Source: Craspedostauros australis
Lineage: Eukaryota; Bacillariophyta; Bacillariophyceae; Mastogloiales; Achnanthaceae
Assembly: GCA_026770025.1 (NCBI GenBank)
Contig: JAMXDE010000006.1
Span: 2,176,001 to 2,240,000 of the forward strand
DNA: 64,000 nucleotides
Direction of reading: 5' to 3'
Shown piece by piece: positions 41,597 through 53,002 of the stretch. Each line of letters opens with the position of its first letter. Within the stretch, counting starts at the first letter, position 1. The position numbers and the translations under genes were made by a program. The notes beneath the pieces were generated by a model. It made no database searches. It saw only the letters and a list, made by a program, of their open reading frames with translations, and was not told where the DNA came from.

Positions 41597-44500
41597 TCAC
41601 GCCTGTCTGCGTTGCTGCAACTGGTTCTGTGCTTCATCCTTGATCTGCCTCGTTTGCTCCTGCAAGACGCGTTTGTGCCTCCGCATGTCTTCCTCGTCGA
41701 TGGATAACTCCTCCATCTGCTGACGGATCATCTCGGCATATTCCCTTCGCAGCAAGGCAGGGCATCGTCGTAACACCCTGCACGGTGCATCGCCGTGCTT
41801 GACTTCGGCTGCAGCCACGCCTGCTTCGGATGTCGATGCTGCTGCTGCGTTTTCCACGTCTGCAGTGTTTGCGTTCGATCGCGATGCCGCCATTTGCATC
41901 TGATAATCGTGCAGACTTTGCAACCGGATATCCTCCATCTCCGAATGGAACAGCAGCATGGTGCAGGCGCTTGTGTAAAACGGATACACCTGCTCCACCA
42001 ACGAATACAGGGACAAGCTGCCAGGACGGTCCACGTCCGTTTTTTCGAGCGCGCTGCTCCAATTGGAATTCCGTGTGTACGAAGTACGACAGGCAGTGCA
42101 GGAAATGGACCAGGTGTTCCATCGTTTGTCGTGCCAGATGCAGCTGCGCGTTGGTCACCTGGCAGATACCCCACTCGTGAGGATAAGGTGCCATCACCCA
42201 GCGATGCAGTTGGATGATCACGACGTCAATGGCATTTTGGAGAAACCCATGCCCGTCGTCTTGATCAGCGACGTGTTTGTTTGCCGAGCTGGCGATGCCT
42301 GTGTTTGAATGCGGATCGGCGGCGCCGACTTCTTGCTTGACAGAACAGATACCGCTGTTGTTCCTCGTAAGTCCGTCTGAATCTCCAACCATGTCTATGA
42401 GCACATTAGTATTGTTTTTGCTCGTGCCCATGGCAGTGCTGTTGGTGTCGTTGTTGTTGGTGACAGTCGTGCTTGCATCGCCGTTTTCGACCGTGGTGGC
42501 CATGTTCCTGGAGGTGGACCCAGCGAATGATTCAAGTGACGATTGGCGTTGCAAGTCCTTGGTGCTCGAATCTTGGAGTGAGGGGGTGTCGGTGAGCTGA
42601 TCCGCTGCGGTGTTTGGAACAATCATTGGTGACTTGGTGCCAATCATGCGAGTTCGGAGCACCGTCATTCCAGATCGTTTCTGCACCTGCCCGAGCGACG
42701 TGAGCCAACACACGCACTGCTCGTACCAGTGGAACAGTTTGTGCTGGTGGTGGTGACGATGATGGAAGTGGGGCGGGCTGCGGTTTGGCTCGTTTTGATT
42801 TGAATCGTTGTCAACATCCATTGCGTCTTGGCCTTCTCCAGGTTCCTTCGTTTCCTCTTCGGAAGCAACTTCATTGCTGACATCATCGCAGTCGCGACCA
42901 GACGCGCATGTCACCGTGTCAATCAGCAATGGTTGTAGATCCTCCAATCCATCTAGAATGAGTGACACGACGTACAGCGCACCGTTCTCTTCTGGAATCG
43001 TTGGATGTGTGTCGTCGAATTCAATCTTGCTCAACCATCCCATGATGGTTGATGCTGCCGTTATCTCCACAACCTTTTGGTAGAGTTGCAGTATTGCGGT
43101 GAATCGTTCACAGCATACTACAATTGCACAAAAATCCACACATTGAATTGGAGATGGTAGTGATGACGAAGCAGAGCGTGCTGGCTCGCTCTGGCTTGAC
43201 ATTTTCCTTTGTTTCTTGCGTTGGTTCACGGCTGCTGCCGATGTTCCTGCTGCTGCCTGCATTGCGCCATCGTTGGCGGTGGCATCCGATTTGCTCGGTT
43301 TCAAAGGAATGCGTCTTCGAGAAGTCTTTTCGCGCATGTCCTGCCACCATTCCTTGCCAGCTCGTGGGTGGTACTTGAGCTGCTTCAGCAACGATCCAGA
43401 CTTGTAGGGTGGACTCACAACCGAGATCACGCGATGTGATTGCTGAGCATCGTCACGTTGGCGCTGTTGGTTGTATTGGTTCAGCTCCGAGTGAATGGTT
43501 TGGACGAGCGGAAGCAAGCAAGATTTGTGCAGAAAAGATGGCGGAAGAACATTCGTCCACCATGCGGATGATGACTGCTGCGGGATGTCTCGCCACAACG
43601 CAAGCAGGATCTGAACGACTTCCTTCACGACAGACACTGGTTGATGAGGCAGCAATGACTGCTTCATAGCATCCAACAGAGTCTCCGTCGCAAAATTCGA
43701 CAGTGCATTCTTCGGATATGAGAGTTCATCATGCGTTGATGATGTGGACGTGGATGTTCCAGTTGCAAGGTTCGATCCCTGCAATTGCAGCCAGAGTGAA
43801 GAGTGAAGTGACTGTTCCTGTTCAATCATTGTACGATTTAGGTTGGCGATGGTTGTGTCTTTTTCGTCCGTGCTTTCCGTTTCGAGGCGCAGTCGAAGCC
43901 TCTGTTTCGTTCTGCCTCTTCTGGAGGCACCGCTGCGAACCCTGCTCTTGGCCCCGGTGTTTGCATTGGACTCTTCGTTCATTGCGGCGCTGGTGTCCTC
44001 ATGTGCTAATGTACTAGTACGATGCACCTCTTGCAAAGTTTCCTCGCTGTTGGCTTCACCAATCGTCCGATGAATGGACTCGAGCAATTTTGCTCGGCTG
44101 ACAGCGCTGGTGGATAAAACCTCGCGCACGAGCTTCCAGCACAGCAGTATGGACTCGGCGCTGCTTCCATGAGAAACTCGCCATTCTTCTACCAGAATGT
44201 GCACAATGTTCCACATGATCAAGGCCTCATCAGGTATGCCAGTGCTGGCACCGTCGCCTGAACTGGCATCCAATGGCGCATTGACAACGGATAGAGGGAC
44301 GATTGCAGTCTGAATGAGGGTGGATTGGAGTTTTGCTGAGATTCTAGCCGAATCGTTCGATCTATGTGGTTGCTGCATAAAATCCGCGACGATTTCCAGC
44401 AGGTGCTGTACCAACCGTTGTGTGTTGAGGTGAGTGGTGGGTTCCTGGGCAAGAGGTGGGGATGGCGTGTTCGAGATCCTTGGCATCTTGTGTTTGTGAG

Positions 44501-44735
44501 TTGTGTTGGGAGGTGCGTTGTAGGTGCTGCTGTCCTTCGTTCCGTCATCACCGTCAGTATCGTCGAGATTCATCGGCATTTGATCCGAGGTGTCATCAGC
44601 GGGTTGCGGTGCATCCTGTCGCTTTCTTTGTGTGATGACGGTGATCTCGGGCGGAAGTGTCGACTCAGATATCCCTGCTTTTGCCTGCAAGCGCGAACGC
44701 AGATTTTGCTCCTTTTGCCGTTGCTGTTGTTTCGC

Positions 44736-44774
<39 letters not shown>

Positions 44775-45998
44775 CTCGCCGTATGATTGTGTCTGCGTTT
44801 GTGTTTGAGTTTGTGATGATGACTGATTTTCGGATGGAGGTTTTCGTGGGGCTGGAGCAGCGGAGCCCATGAGCCGAGAGCCCAGGTGCGAAGTGGAGAC
44901 AGATGAAGGATTCGGCGCATTCTGCAAAGTGGCCTGCCGTTGAATGAAGCGTTGGACGATGGGTGGGGCCGATGCGAAGGCGCCGTGACCAGGAGCACGC
45001 GCAGCGGACACAGGGGTTGTGGTGGGTGACTTGTTGGGAGATTGGGCGGCGTCCGCATTTGGGCGATACCGCTCGCCGACACGCAGCTTCTGCTGCTGCC
45101 TCGTGAATTCGTGTTGCAGCAAGCGGTAGTTGTTCTCTGCCTGCGTCAATTCCTGCTGTTGCTCCTTCTGCATCGTTTCGATTGTGTGGTCCTTTTCTAC
45201 TTGTAGCGTGGCGACGGTGGCGGTCAAGTTGAAGTTCTCCTCTTCAAGATTCTCGCACTTGTTCTGCAGCTCTGCCATCTGCTGTTGCAAGTGCTCAATC
45301 ATGGCCGCTTGCTGCGGATTGGCGCTGCAGTTGCTGTTGGAGCTGCTTCCGTGGCTGTGACCGTGGCTGTTGCCGTGGCTATTGCTGAAGCCGCTGCTCC
45401 CGCTAGAATTGACCCCATGCCGTCCATGCAAAGGCGTCCGATTGGTAACCAGCGGTGTGGAGCTACCGCTTGACGAGTGATGTGTCTGTTGATGTTGCTG
45501 GTGATTCTGTTGCTGTTGATTGTGTTGCTGATACTGTGGTGTGAGCAATGAGAATGATGAGGAAGGCGCGGACTGTCGTCTTGTGTGAGTTCGTTGCACG
45601 TTCGTACGCGACGTGGTGGGAGTTCTGTAGCCATGAGACTGCTGCTGTTGCTGCTTGTTTGCCGTGGAGTACGGATTCCTCGCCTGCGCAAACGATTCTT
45701 GGCTGTGCGTCGGAGTGCGGTAGGGATTCTGCGACATCGTCGTGAACTCTTGCGGCCTCTGCCTCTGGCTCAGCCCAGACATCGACGAGGGCCTGTTGGT
45801 GCGATCATGACTGGTGGCTGCGTTTGCACCCGCGCTGTTGTGGACATTCTCATTCCCATCTCCTCGCCCTTGTCTCCCCTTCATGTCTGTTCTTGCATGA
45901 GCTGCAGAACCACCAGCTCCACCGGCAAGACCATGCGCACCCGTAGCATTGGCCGCCCTTCCTCTGTGTCCATCACGAGTCCCTCTATCGAAACTCAT
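41597..45998 (-). CDS. Large polyQ/coiled-coil protein with a probable frameshift
   Basis: I do not recognise the family. The main frame runs 46319-41634 and a second frame 42034-41597 carries the more protein-like C-terminus (DRPGSLSLYSLVEQVYPFYT ... MIRQQMEELSIDEEDM). The two join smoothly if one base is removed from the six-T run at 42040-42045 (six A on the coding strand), giving about 1466 aa. The N-terminal third is Q/S/H-rich with RTPT, NPYR and HSHG motifs. A coiled coil lies near 45080-45310 (LQQQMAELQNKCENLEEENF), a polyQ run near 44705-44770, and alpha-helical blocks follow (FHWYEQCVCWLTSLGQVQKR, VVIIQLHRWVMAPYPHEWGI). Start 45998 (MSFDRGTRDG) is preferred; the open frame above it is compositionally different. 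An ATRIP-like checkpoint role is conceivable from layout only and is not claimed. Confidence 0.65.
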
Positions 45999-46781
45999 GG
46001 CTGGATGATGACACAAACAAGACAAGGCAGTAGGGGATGCAAAGGATTGGTGGATCCACAAGGTGTGTGCCAAAGTAGCCCCTTGGTTGGCGGCTTGTTT
46101 GGTGGACGAAGTGGATGGAATGCGATGGACCTGTCGTGGTTGTGGTTTGTTGCTCGTTGCAAGCGTCACGGCAGAACCAAGCGATGCTGCGTTTTGCGCG
46201 TTGTTCCCTCGTTGGGCAGTGTTTCTTGGCGGCAACTTTCGGCAATTGGACTTTTTTGCGTATGGCTTCAAGCTGTTGAAGTACTTCAGTCCAACAAAAC
46301 GGGATACAACTGTGGCCATTAACCATTATTTAACGCTCAGTTGTTCTTCGCGCCAAAAAGTATCCTTGTTGCAGACGTTCTTGGAGATGGCGACATGTTC
46401 ATCAAACACGCCCCGCAACACGCTGATGAACATGGCGGGCGCGCGGTGACACAGAGTCGAACCACCACCAGGTTGCATGGGACGGGATGGGACGTGATAC
46501 AACGTGTAATACGCGCGTCCCAGCGATATCCAACGATATTTTATACAACGATGTGTGACGCTGTGTGACAATGAGCCATGACAGACCAAGCAAGAAAGGA
46601 TGGCAGAATAGAACGAACAAGATGACACACTACGACTATACTCATAGTCAGCCAAGCTGAGCGATGTGGCTGAAGGCGGACAGAACCAAGAACCAAGACC
46701 AACGAAAGACAACGCAAAAGCAAGGCAAGGAGACGGAAAGAGCGAGGCAAGAGCATATAATACTCGAAGTGCACCCATACC
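45999..46781. promoter_or_regulatory. Shared divergent promoter region
   Basis: Head-to-head spacer between the coiled-coil gene (-) and the topoisomerase VI B-like gene (+). An ATATAATA element sits at about 46754-46761, 20-25 bases before ATG 46782, which has a strong ACCATGG context. No other motif is recognised. Confidence 0.45.
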
Positions 46782-49700
46782 ATGGCCCTCCGTGCCTTCC
46801 ATGCCAACCCGCAAGTGGGTGGCTTCGGCGGAGAGAGCTCAGGCATCCTGCGGGCGACTTCAGCATCTCTATTGCGACATCAGTCTGTTGCGAGTACAAC
46901 TGGCAAAGGCAGACAACACAAGCAAGATACTGCTGGCAGCACCGCTGATGCTGTTGACGACCACACAAGCGGCGATGCCTTCTGCCAGATCGTCAAGGAG
47001 CTTGTCGACAATGCTGTTGATGCATGTGCCACTTTGCAAAGAACAACTACAACAATAGCAATAGCAAACCAATCAGACATGAAGCATTCCTCATCGAAGA
47101 GAGGGCACAGTGTTGGCAATGGCAAAGCCAATGGCATACTAGTATGCAGCAAGAATGGCAGTGCCGTGGATGATCAGTCGCAACCAGGACATACCTATCA
47201 GCCCAACCTTCGTGTGAGAGTAGAGATACAACCCTACACATCCGACAATCACAACGATGACAATGATGACAGCGATCACAACGATCACAACGATGACTGT
47301 GACGACTCCATCCTCCAGGTTACGGTGTCTGATAATGGCTGCGGCATGGCGGACATCCAACGATGCGTCAACGCCTTCCACACCAGCAAGGCCGCAACTG
47401 CCACGGCTGGTCGCTACGGAATCGGTCTCACCCTCTGCCTGGTCCACGCACAACGGCTCGTCCCCAAATCCTTCGCATGCATCACATCGGCACGAGTGGC
47501 TTCCAAGTCATTGACGAGAGCGTTCTTCATCGTCAACACTGCCAAGGACAAGGTGCTGTGTCACAAGAAGGAGAAGCTCGTCAAGAGCAACCCCAAGGAG
47601 AGCGGGACTTGCGTCAGTCTGTTAGTTCCGGTGAGTTCATTGATCTGTGCGTTCTGTCTCGCAACATAGAGACACGTTTGTTTTGGACTGCTCGTTTGCG
47701 ACAGCTGACACGTGATCACAGCCATGGTTGTCTCACCTCTCTTCTGTTTTGTTCTGCTCTACTCTACTCCACTTCACTCTATTAATATGCACTCCATCGC
47801 ATTCTACTCTCATATACTCTTACGTACTGATGCCAACGTTTGCATGTTGTGTCTCGCAGGGAGGGGCCGGAGCAAGAAGCGCATGGCCACGACTGGCTGC
47901 TTACTTTGCCAGATTCCAATGGATTGGACCTGATCTCCCATGCCGGCTGGAAGTCTTCGCGCCGACCCTTTCGTCTGTTCCGATCTACATTCGAACACTC
48001 TCGCCGCACACATCGACCGCGCAAGGCGTCAAGCACCTGAATGCTGGTTATGGCCAACCGAATGTAACGAAGACTAATCATACTGCCGTGGAAACACCAC
48101 ATAGCAACAGCAGCGATGATAGTGACGACGACATTGGCAGCAGCAACGGCAAAGACGAGCACAAGGTTACGCACTGGACGAATTGGGAAGATGCATTCCG
48201 AGAATGCTCCAATGATGACAATGATGATTGGAATAATCCCAACATCCGCAACGACCAATTCCCTCACCAACAGCACCATCAACATCATTCACCATCAGAA
48301 CAGCAGCCAACATCTTTGCCATCGTGCAATCGACGTCAAAAGCAAATCTCGCCACACGATGCACACAAAGAACGACGTGCGCACATTCTTCAAGCAGCGT
48401 CGATGCATCTGCAACAGCCATTGCAAGTTGGTATCGAGAACGTCGCCCATTCCAAACAGGTCATTCGCCTCTCTCAACGATCTGCCCAATCAACTCAGAA
48501 GCTCGCTGTCAACAAGAGATCAGCGACCGCCAACAGCAGCGACGCTGCACAACTTCATGTCGACATGATTGTATGCGGCGCTAGTGAGCAGTCCACAATT
48601 GATGAAGAACCCAACGAGAACGGTGATCTTTCCTTGCACGGAACATCCATCCAAGAATTTCTTCAGGATCATCATTCACCTACCCACTACGCCAACGCAA
48701 CCAATATGGATGAAATGGCATCATCCGCCACAATGGAAGTCATCCGATTCGTCAACGGCATTCCATTGATGGATGGAGCAGAGGCCGTTGCTTGTGGCTT
48801 GATGCATGGGATCCGCAGCAAGACAGTGTGGGGATCCTTCGGGCTGAAAGCCATCCCGACGTCACATGGGGATGACAGGGACAGCAGCGACAACAGAGGG
48901 ACCAGTAGTCATCCCCTGAATCATCCACTGAATCTTTCAGAGCATGCGGAACACCATTCCGGAGCAACCACACCAATACAGGCCAGGACGCAAGAACAAG
49001 TGCAAACGAGCGTGGCAGCAGCAGCAGCAGCAGCAACAACGTCGAGGATTTCAAACAGTCACCAAATCAAGCACAACTTCGAAATTCATGACAGTGACCA
49101 AGTCCTTCCGTTCCTTGCCGATGCCAATTCGATTCATCGAAGTGACCCGCGTACTCGTACGAATGTCACTCTCGGCTCAGGACCACTCAAGCACTTCGAT
49201 CAACACAAGAGCGGGCATCAACGGAAGCGCAAGGTGGCGCATTCGCATTCGACATACACCACCAACATGGAAGGCAGCGACGATCACATCTTCATGCCAG
49301 CGAAAGTGCGCTTGGGAAGAATCATCGTCCTGATCCATCTGCATGCAAAACCATCGCTGTTGCCACTCCCAACCCTCTCCAAGGTAAGACGCTGATGGAT
49401 GTATCCCATTCAAGGATCTACCATCCAAGGAGTCAATCAAGGTGCCAACAAACGCTGAGTTTCTCACAACCACGCTTGCTCTCTTCTGCATCAACTCTTT
49501 CCACGCACTATTCGTAGGGCCGACTTCCGCTAAATCATGCACCGATCCAAGCCGCGCTGCACAACGGGTTGAGAGAATGCTTGAAATGCATACAGACGAC
49601 CAACCCAAACCTGCTGCTGACTGCGCAGCAACTGAGATCAGCCGAAAGAGAGTCGCGATACGTGCCTGCCGTTTCGTGGGCGCTATCGCGAATGATCATG

Positions 49701-50189
49701 AACTCCAGCAACCAGCACATGAAGTCGTCCGCCCTTTCCACCGTGCGTGGTTGGGATCCAACTACGAGCATAGACACGCGCCAAACCAACCAACACGCCC
49801 ACAACAATTGTCCCGAGAGCCAGGAGCGAACAAAGGAAGTGAACACAATCACTCCAGACACCTTGGCATCCATCATCAAGGAGCGGCTATTGGTGACATT
49901 GCAAGCTGCAGATGACGACCGCAAGAAATCGGTTGTAAACGGCAGAAAGAAGACAAAGCACGTGGACGATGGGGATCATCAACATCAAAAGGACTACGAT
50001 GAGATGATGGAGGATCTGAACGCTGACGATGCCAGTGGCAATAATCTTGATGATCGTGTTGGCCGCGACGACGAAGGCCTGCGCCACACAAAGATCGATG
50101 GCCACGATGGTTACGCCAGCTGCGGTGAGCATGGCAACACCAATTGCAACGATGGCAGTGAGCACAGCGATCTAGATGAATTTCTGTAG
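46782..50189 (+). CDS. Topoisomerase VI subunit B-like protein (MTOPVIB type), three exons
   Basis: Model join(46782..47630, 47860..49383, 49518..50189), 1014 aa. Introns GTGAGT..CTCGCAG and GTAAGA..TTCGTAG are both phase 0, giving SLLVP|GGAGARSAWPRLA and PTLSK|GRLPLNHAPIQA. The GHKL ATPase motifs are intact: N-box IVKELVDNAVDA (69-80), G1 DNGCGM (184-189), G2 GRYGIGL (210-216). The transducer-like region has VIRFVNGIPLMDGAEAVACG near 577, WGSFGLKA and a RIIVLIHLHAKPS strand; the last exon has HAPIQAALHNGLRECL and NPNLLLTAQQLR. Topoisomerase VI B-like proteins partner SPO11 in meiotic double-strand break formation; canonical TOP6B partners TOP6A. The order favours the B-like form. Insertions are large and D/N/H-, Q- and S-rich (155-174 and about 330-560). 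Confidence 0.75.
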
Positions 50190-50613
50190 AGCAAGTCTAA
50201 AGGCCCGCGGAGGTCCTGGGACTCTCAGCCAGAACGACTATCTCCAGCAGACCAAAAAGGTGCGGGAGGTGGCGGATACCATCGTTGCGAGGTACACATG
50301 GAAGAAGTTGAAGAAGGTCGAAACCGAAGTTCCATCGCGGTCTACGCCGCCAAGTGTAGACAAAATCGTTCACCAAGCGCTATTTGCACGGATCCAATCT
50401 GCCGCAGCTCCTAATCGGAAACCGAATCAATGTGCAACGCGATCCATGGTCAACGTCGCCAACCCAGCACAACACGCCTACTCTGCACCATACGCATCTG
50501 TACTAAGCACAGAACATGGTGCCTCATTCAAATCAACCAATGCAAGACATAAAACTGACAACTTGAGATCATATTCTCAGCACAAGAAAATTCAGAAGCA
50601 GAAAACGAAGACG
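50190..50613. other. Short intergenic region / 5' leader
   Basis: The downstream frame is open from 50176, but the encoded segment would bury the signal peptide about 146 residues inside, so it is read as 5' leader. Nothing else is recognised. Confidence 0.5.
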
Positions 50614-52207
50614 ATGATCAAGAACAACACTCTTCCACAAACAGCGCCAAGGAGCGTGTCTCGCGGCACGGTCGCGCCTTCGTTGATGGTCGTATCAGCG
50701 TTGCTGCTGATGCTGGTCGTCTCAGCTCCGATCGCTGTCCACGGATTCTCAACCCATCAGCCATCGCAATGCCGTGCGACATCTCCATCCAACGCACGCA
50801 AGCCTACCAATCCTCAACCAAAAGCAGATCACAAGCATGCTCCGGCTACTGCTGGCACCATGGAAGGTGCGCACAGCCATCAAACACGACGCGACCACGT
50901 CCTCGGCACACTCAGGACCGTCGCAGCGGTCGGCGCATCAGTCACCTTCACGCCATTTTCAGCCTTCGCAGCAGACCCCATCACAACGAAGGAGATTGAC
51001 AATGTGGGATCGATGTTGCAAAGAGCAGGCCGACCAAAGCCATTGAAAGTGCCGCGTCGGGATCTGAACCTGAAGTTTGCGGTGCTCCTCATGCGATCAT
51101 CCTACATCGTCCTGGATGAGTTAGACTGCGTGGCAATGTGAGTGACGATATCCTAGCAAAAAACTAGTGTTGGTGCTGAAGAGGACGTTGCCCTGCATAA
51201 GTGCATGATCACATGCCTCATTTGTATCCGGATTCACGCTTGGCTCACTGACTAACCTTCGCTTCTGCCCATTGTTCGCTTTGCTCGTGCATTCATCGAT
51301 CTATCCCTTCGTCACCCCAAAAACTGAATCGTTATGAAACTGAAAGGGATCAATTCCAACGAGACTTCTTCCTCATTCGGCAGGCGGAATTTGGAAACTA
51401 CCTAAACCTCCTCGGTCCTGGACTCGTGAAACAAGGCGATCTCACGAACCCGTACTACTTCGATCTCATTTCGTTCGCTCAACACGTAGCCATACACCGC
51501 GAAGTGACGCAGGACCCGCCCATGGTCTTCATAGAGGAGCAACCGGTGGAGCAAGGAGAAGGGAAGCCGCCGCGCGTCAACACGGTGGTTGTGAAACGTG
51601 ATCCGTCCATCACCAACGATAAATTGGTGCCAGAGCATGGACGCAGGGTGGGGTCTCTGATCCTTGATGGTCTCGAGGAGACCTTCGGTGACAGCGCTGC
51701 TGCCATTCCCAAAATCGAACCGAACAGCAGACCAAGCGCAGGTACGTCTTTCCAGCATGGCAGGCAGCACCTGCAGGAGCATTTGCATGATGCTGGGATG
51801 TGAATGAAATGTATGTTTCAAAGCGGATGATCTCACATCGTGCATCACGTTACCTCCTCCTCATTCTCTTTCTATGTTCCGCAGACGTTTTCGTCGGTGC
51901 TGTCAAGCAAATGGTCAACCTGTTCCTCATCAACGGTTTCGCCTTCGGTGCCAACGTGTCTGTGGTCGGTGGCGGCAGCACCAAATCGGGTACCGCCAAC
52001 AGTGATGGCTTCCAGATCAGCATCGAACTTGATTCGCCAGCAACACTCTGGGGTGGCAGGGTGCTCCAGCACGAACAGCCGGACTTGGACAACAACTACG
52101 TGCGCAAGGTGACAGAGGAGATGGCGCGGAGGGCAGGTTACAAGGTGGAGGCATCGTCCATGAAGTCCGTTGGCAAAATGCAGCAAACCGTCTTGACTTT
52201 GGTCTAG
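50614..52207 (+). CDS. Predicted plastid (thylakoid lumen) protein, three exons, unknown function
   Basis: Model join(50614..51137, 51347..51741, 51885..52207), 413 aa. Introns GTGAGT..GAAAG and GTACGT..CCGCAG give CVAM|DQFQRDFFL and RPSA|DVFVGAV. Targeting signals are layered: signal peptide (APSLMVVSALLLMLVVSAPI) ending VHG|FS at 44/45, the aromatic +1 context of diatom bipartite presequences; a basic S/P/N-rich transit segment; then twin-arginine TRRDHVLGTL (91-100), a hydrophobic stretch and AFA|AD near 119, a Tat-type lumen signal. The mature part has an FAVLLMRSSYIVLDELDCVA helix, LIRQAEFGNYLNLLGPGLV, LTNPYYFDLISFAQ and a glycine-rich VSVVGGGSTKSGTANSDGFQ strand region. I do not recognise the mature domain. 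Lumenal location is inferred. Confidence 0.75.
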
Positions 52208-53002
52208 AGAGAACAGGAGCATGGAATGTGGCGTATCGTATCATCGTAAGCTTTTAGGCAAATTCATCAATCGAACCCCGTCGAAGCCAACAGCTTCGAT
52301 TGCTTCTGTTTGCGTGCGTGTATCGGCGGTTGCATGAGAGCTACTCTTATTTGGTTAGTGTTTTCGTTTACGGGATTAATAACTAGTCTTGAATTAGTAG
52401 ACTTAATTATTTTGACAAAGAACACGAAGAACAACGAGAAGAAGCGAGGAACAAGCGGGCAACCACACAAACAAATGCAAGACACGTCCTCCTTCACAGG
52501 AACGCCAAACGGTGACCACTGATCAACCACAACAACCATCTTCAAACTGTCATCATTGGTTCACAGAAGATTCACACAGAGCGGCCGCCAACTTCATCAT
52601 CATCGTCATCGTCGTCGTCACATTCGTGGGTACTGCCTACTCGTATTGCGTTGGCGTTGACAGAGACAGAGACAGAGATGAAGGACCTTACCGATTTCCA
52701 TATCCAACCAGCTGTTCCGAAAAACGAACCTCGCATCGATCTATCTGCTGGCAGCATTTGCATGTGAACGGTCTGCGTCCGCTCTCCTCAAGGGTCTCCC
52801 GAAGCCGCATCAAGAGCAGTAGTGTAGGGACGGCAGCAACTCAATTCATCGAGGCTGCGTTGCTCACTTCCGCATTCGCAATTGCACCACCGCCCCACGC
52901 AAAACTTCGCACGCTCAAAAAGACCCGCGCGGAGTCGATCATCCGGTCACTTTCATTGAGCACGACGCTGCCCTCAGAAGGGCACAACACAGCGCCGCAA
53001 CC
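52208..53002. other. Intergenic region
   Basis: An open frame at 52512-53015 has a hydrophobic stretch (FIIIVIVVVTFVGTAYSYCV) but comes from simple ATC/GTC repeats and overlaps the next gene out of frame; it is not called. The patch at 52345-52430 is AT-rich. Confidence 0.45.

Noticed and set aside
43766-43790. GGTTCGATCCC, a perfect tRNA B-box-like sequence
   Set aside because: No A box, acceptor stem or cloverleaf fits around it, and it lies in coding sequence of the coiled-coil gene.
46782-47669. MutL/PMS-type mismatch repair protein
   Set aside because: The N-box KELVDNAVDA resembles MutL, but the GFRGEAL motif is absent and the GRYGIGL plus RFVNGIPLMD pattern points to topoisomerase VI B-like proteins.
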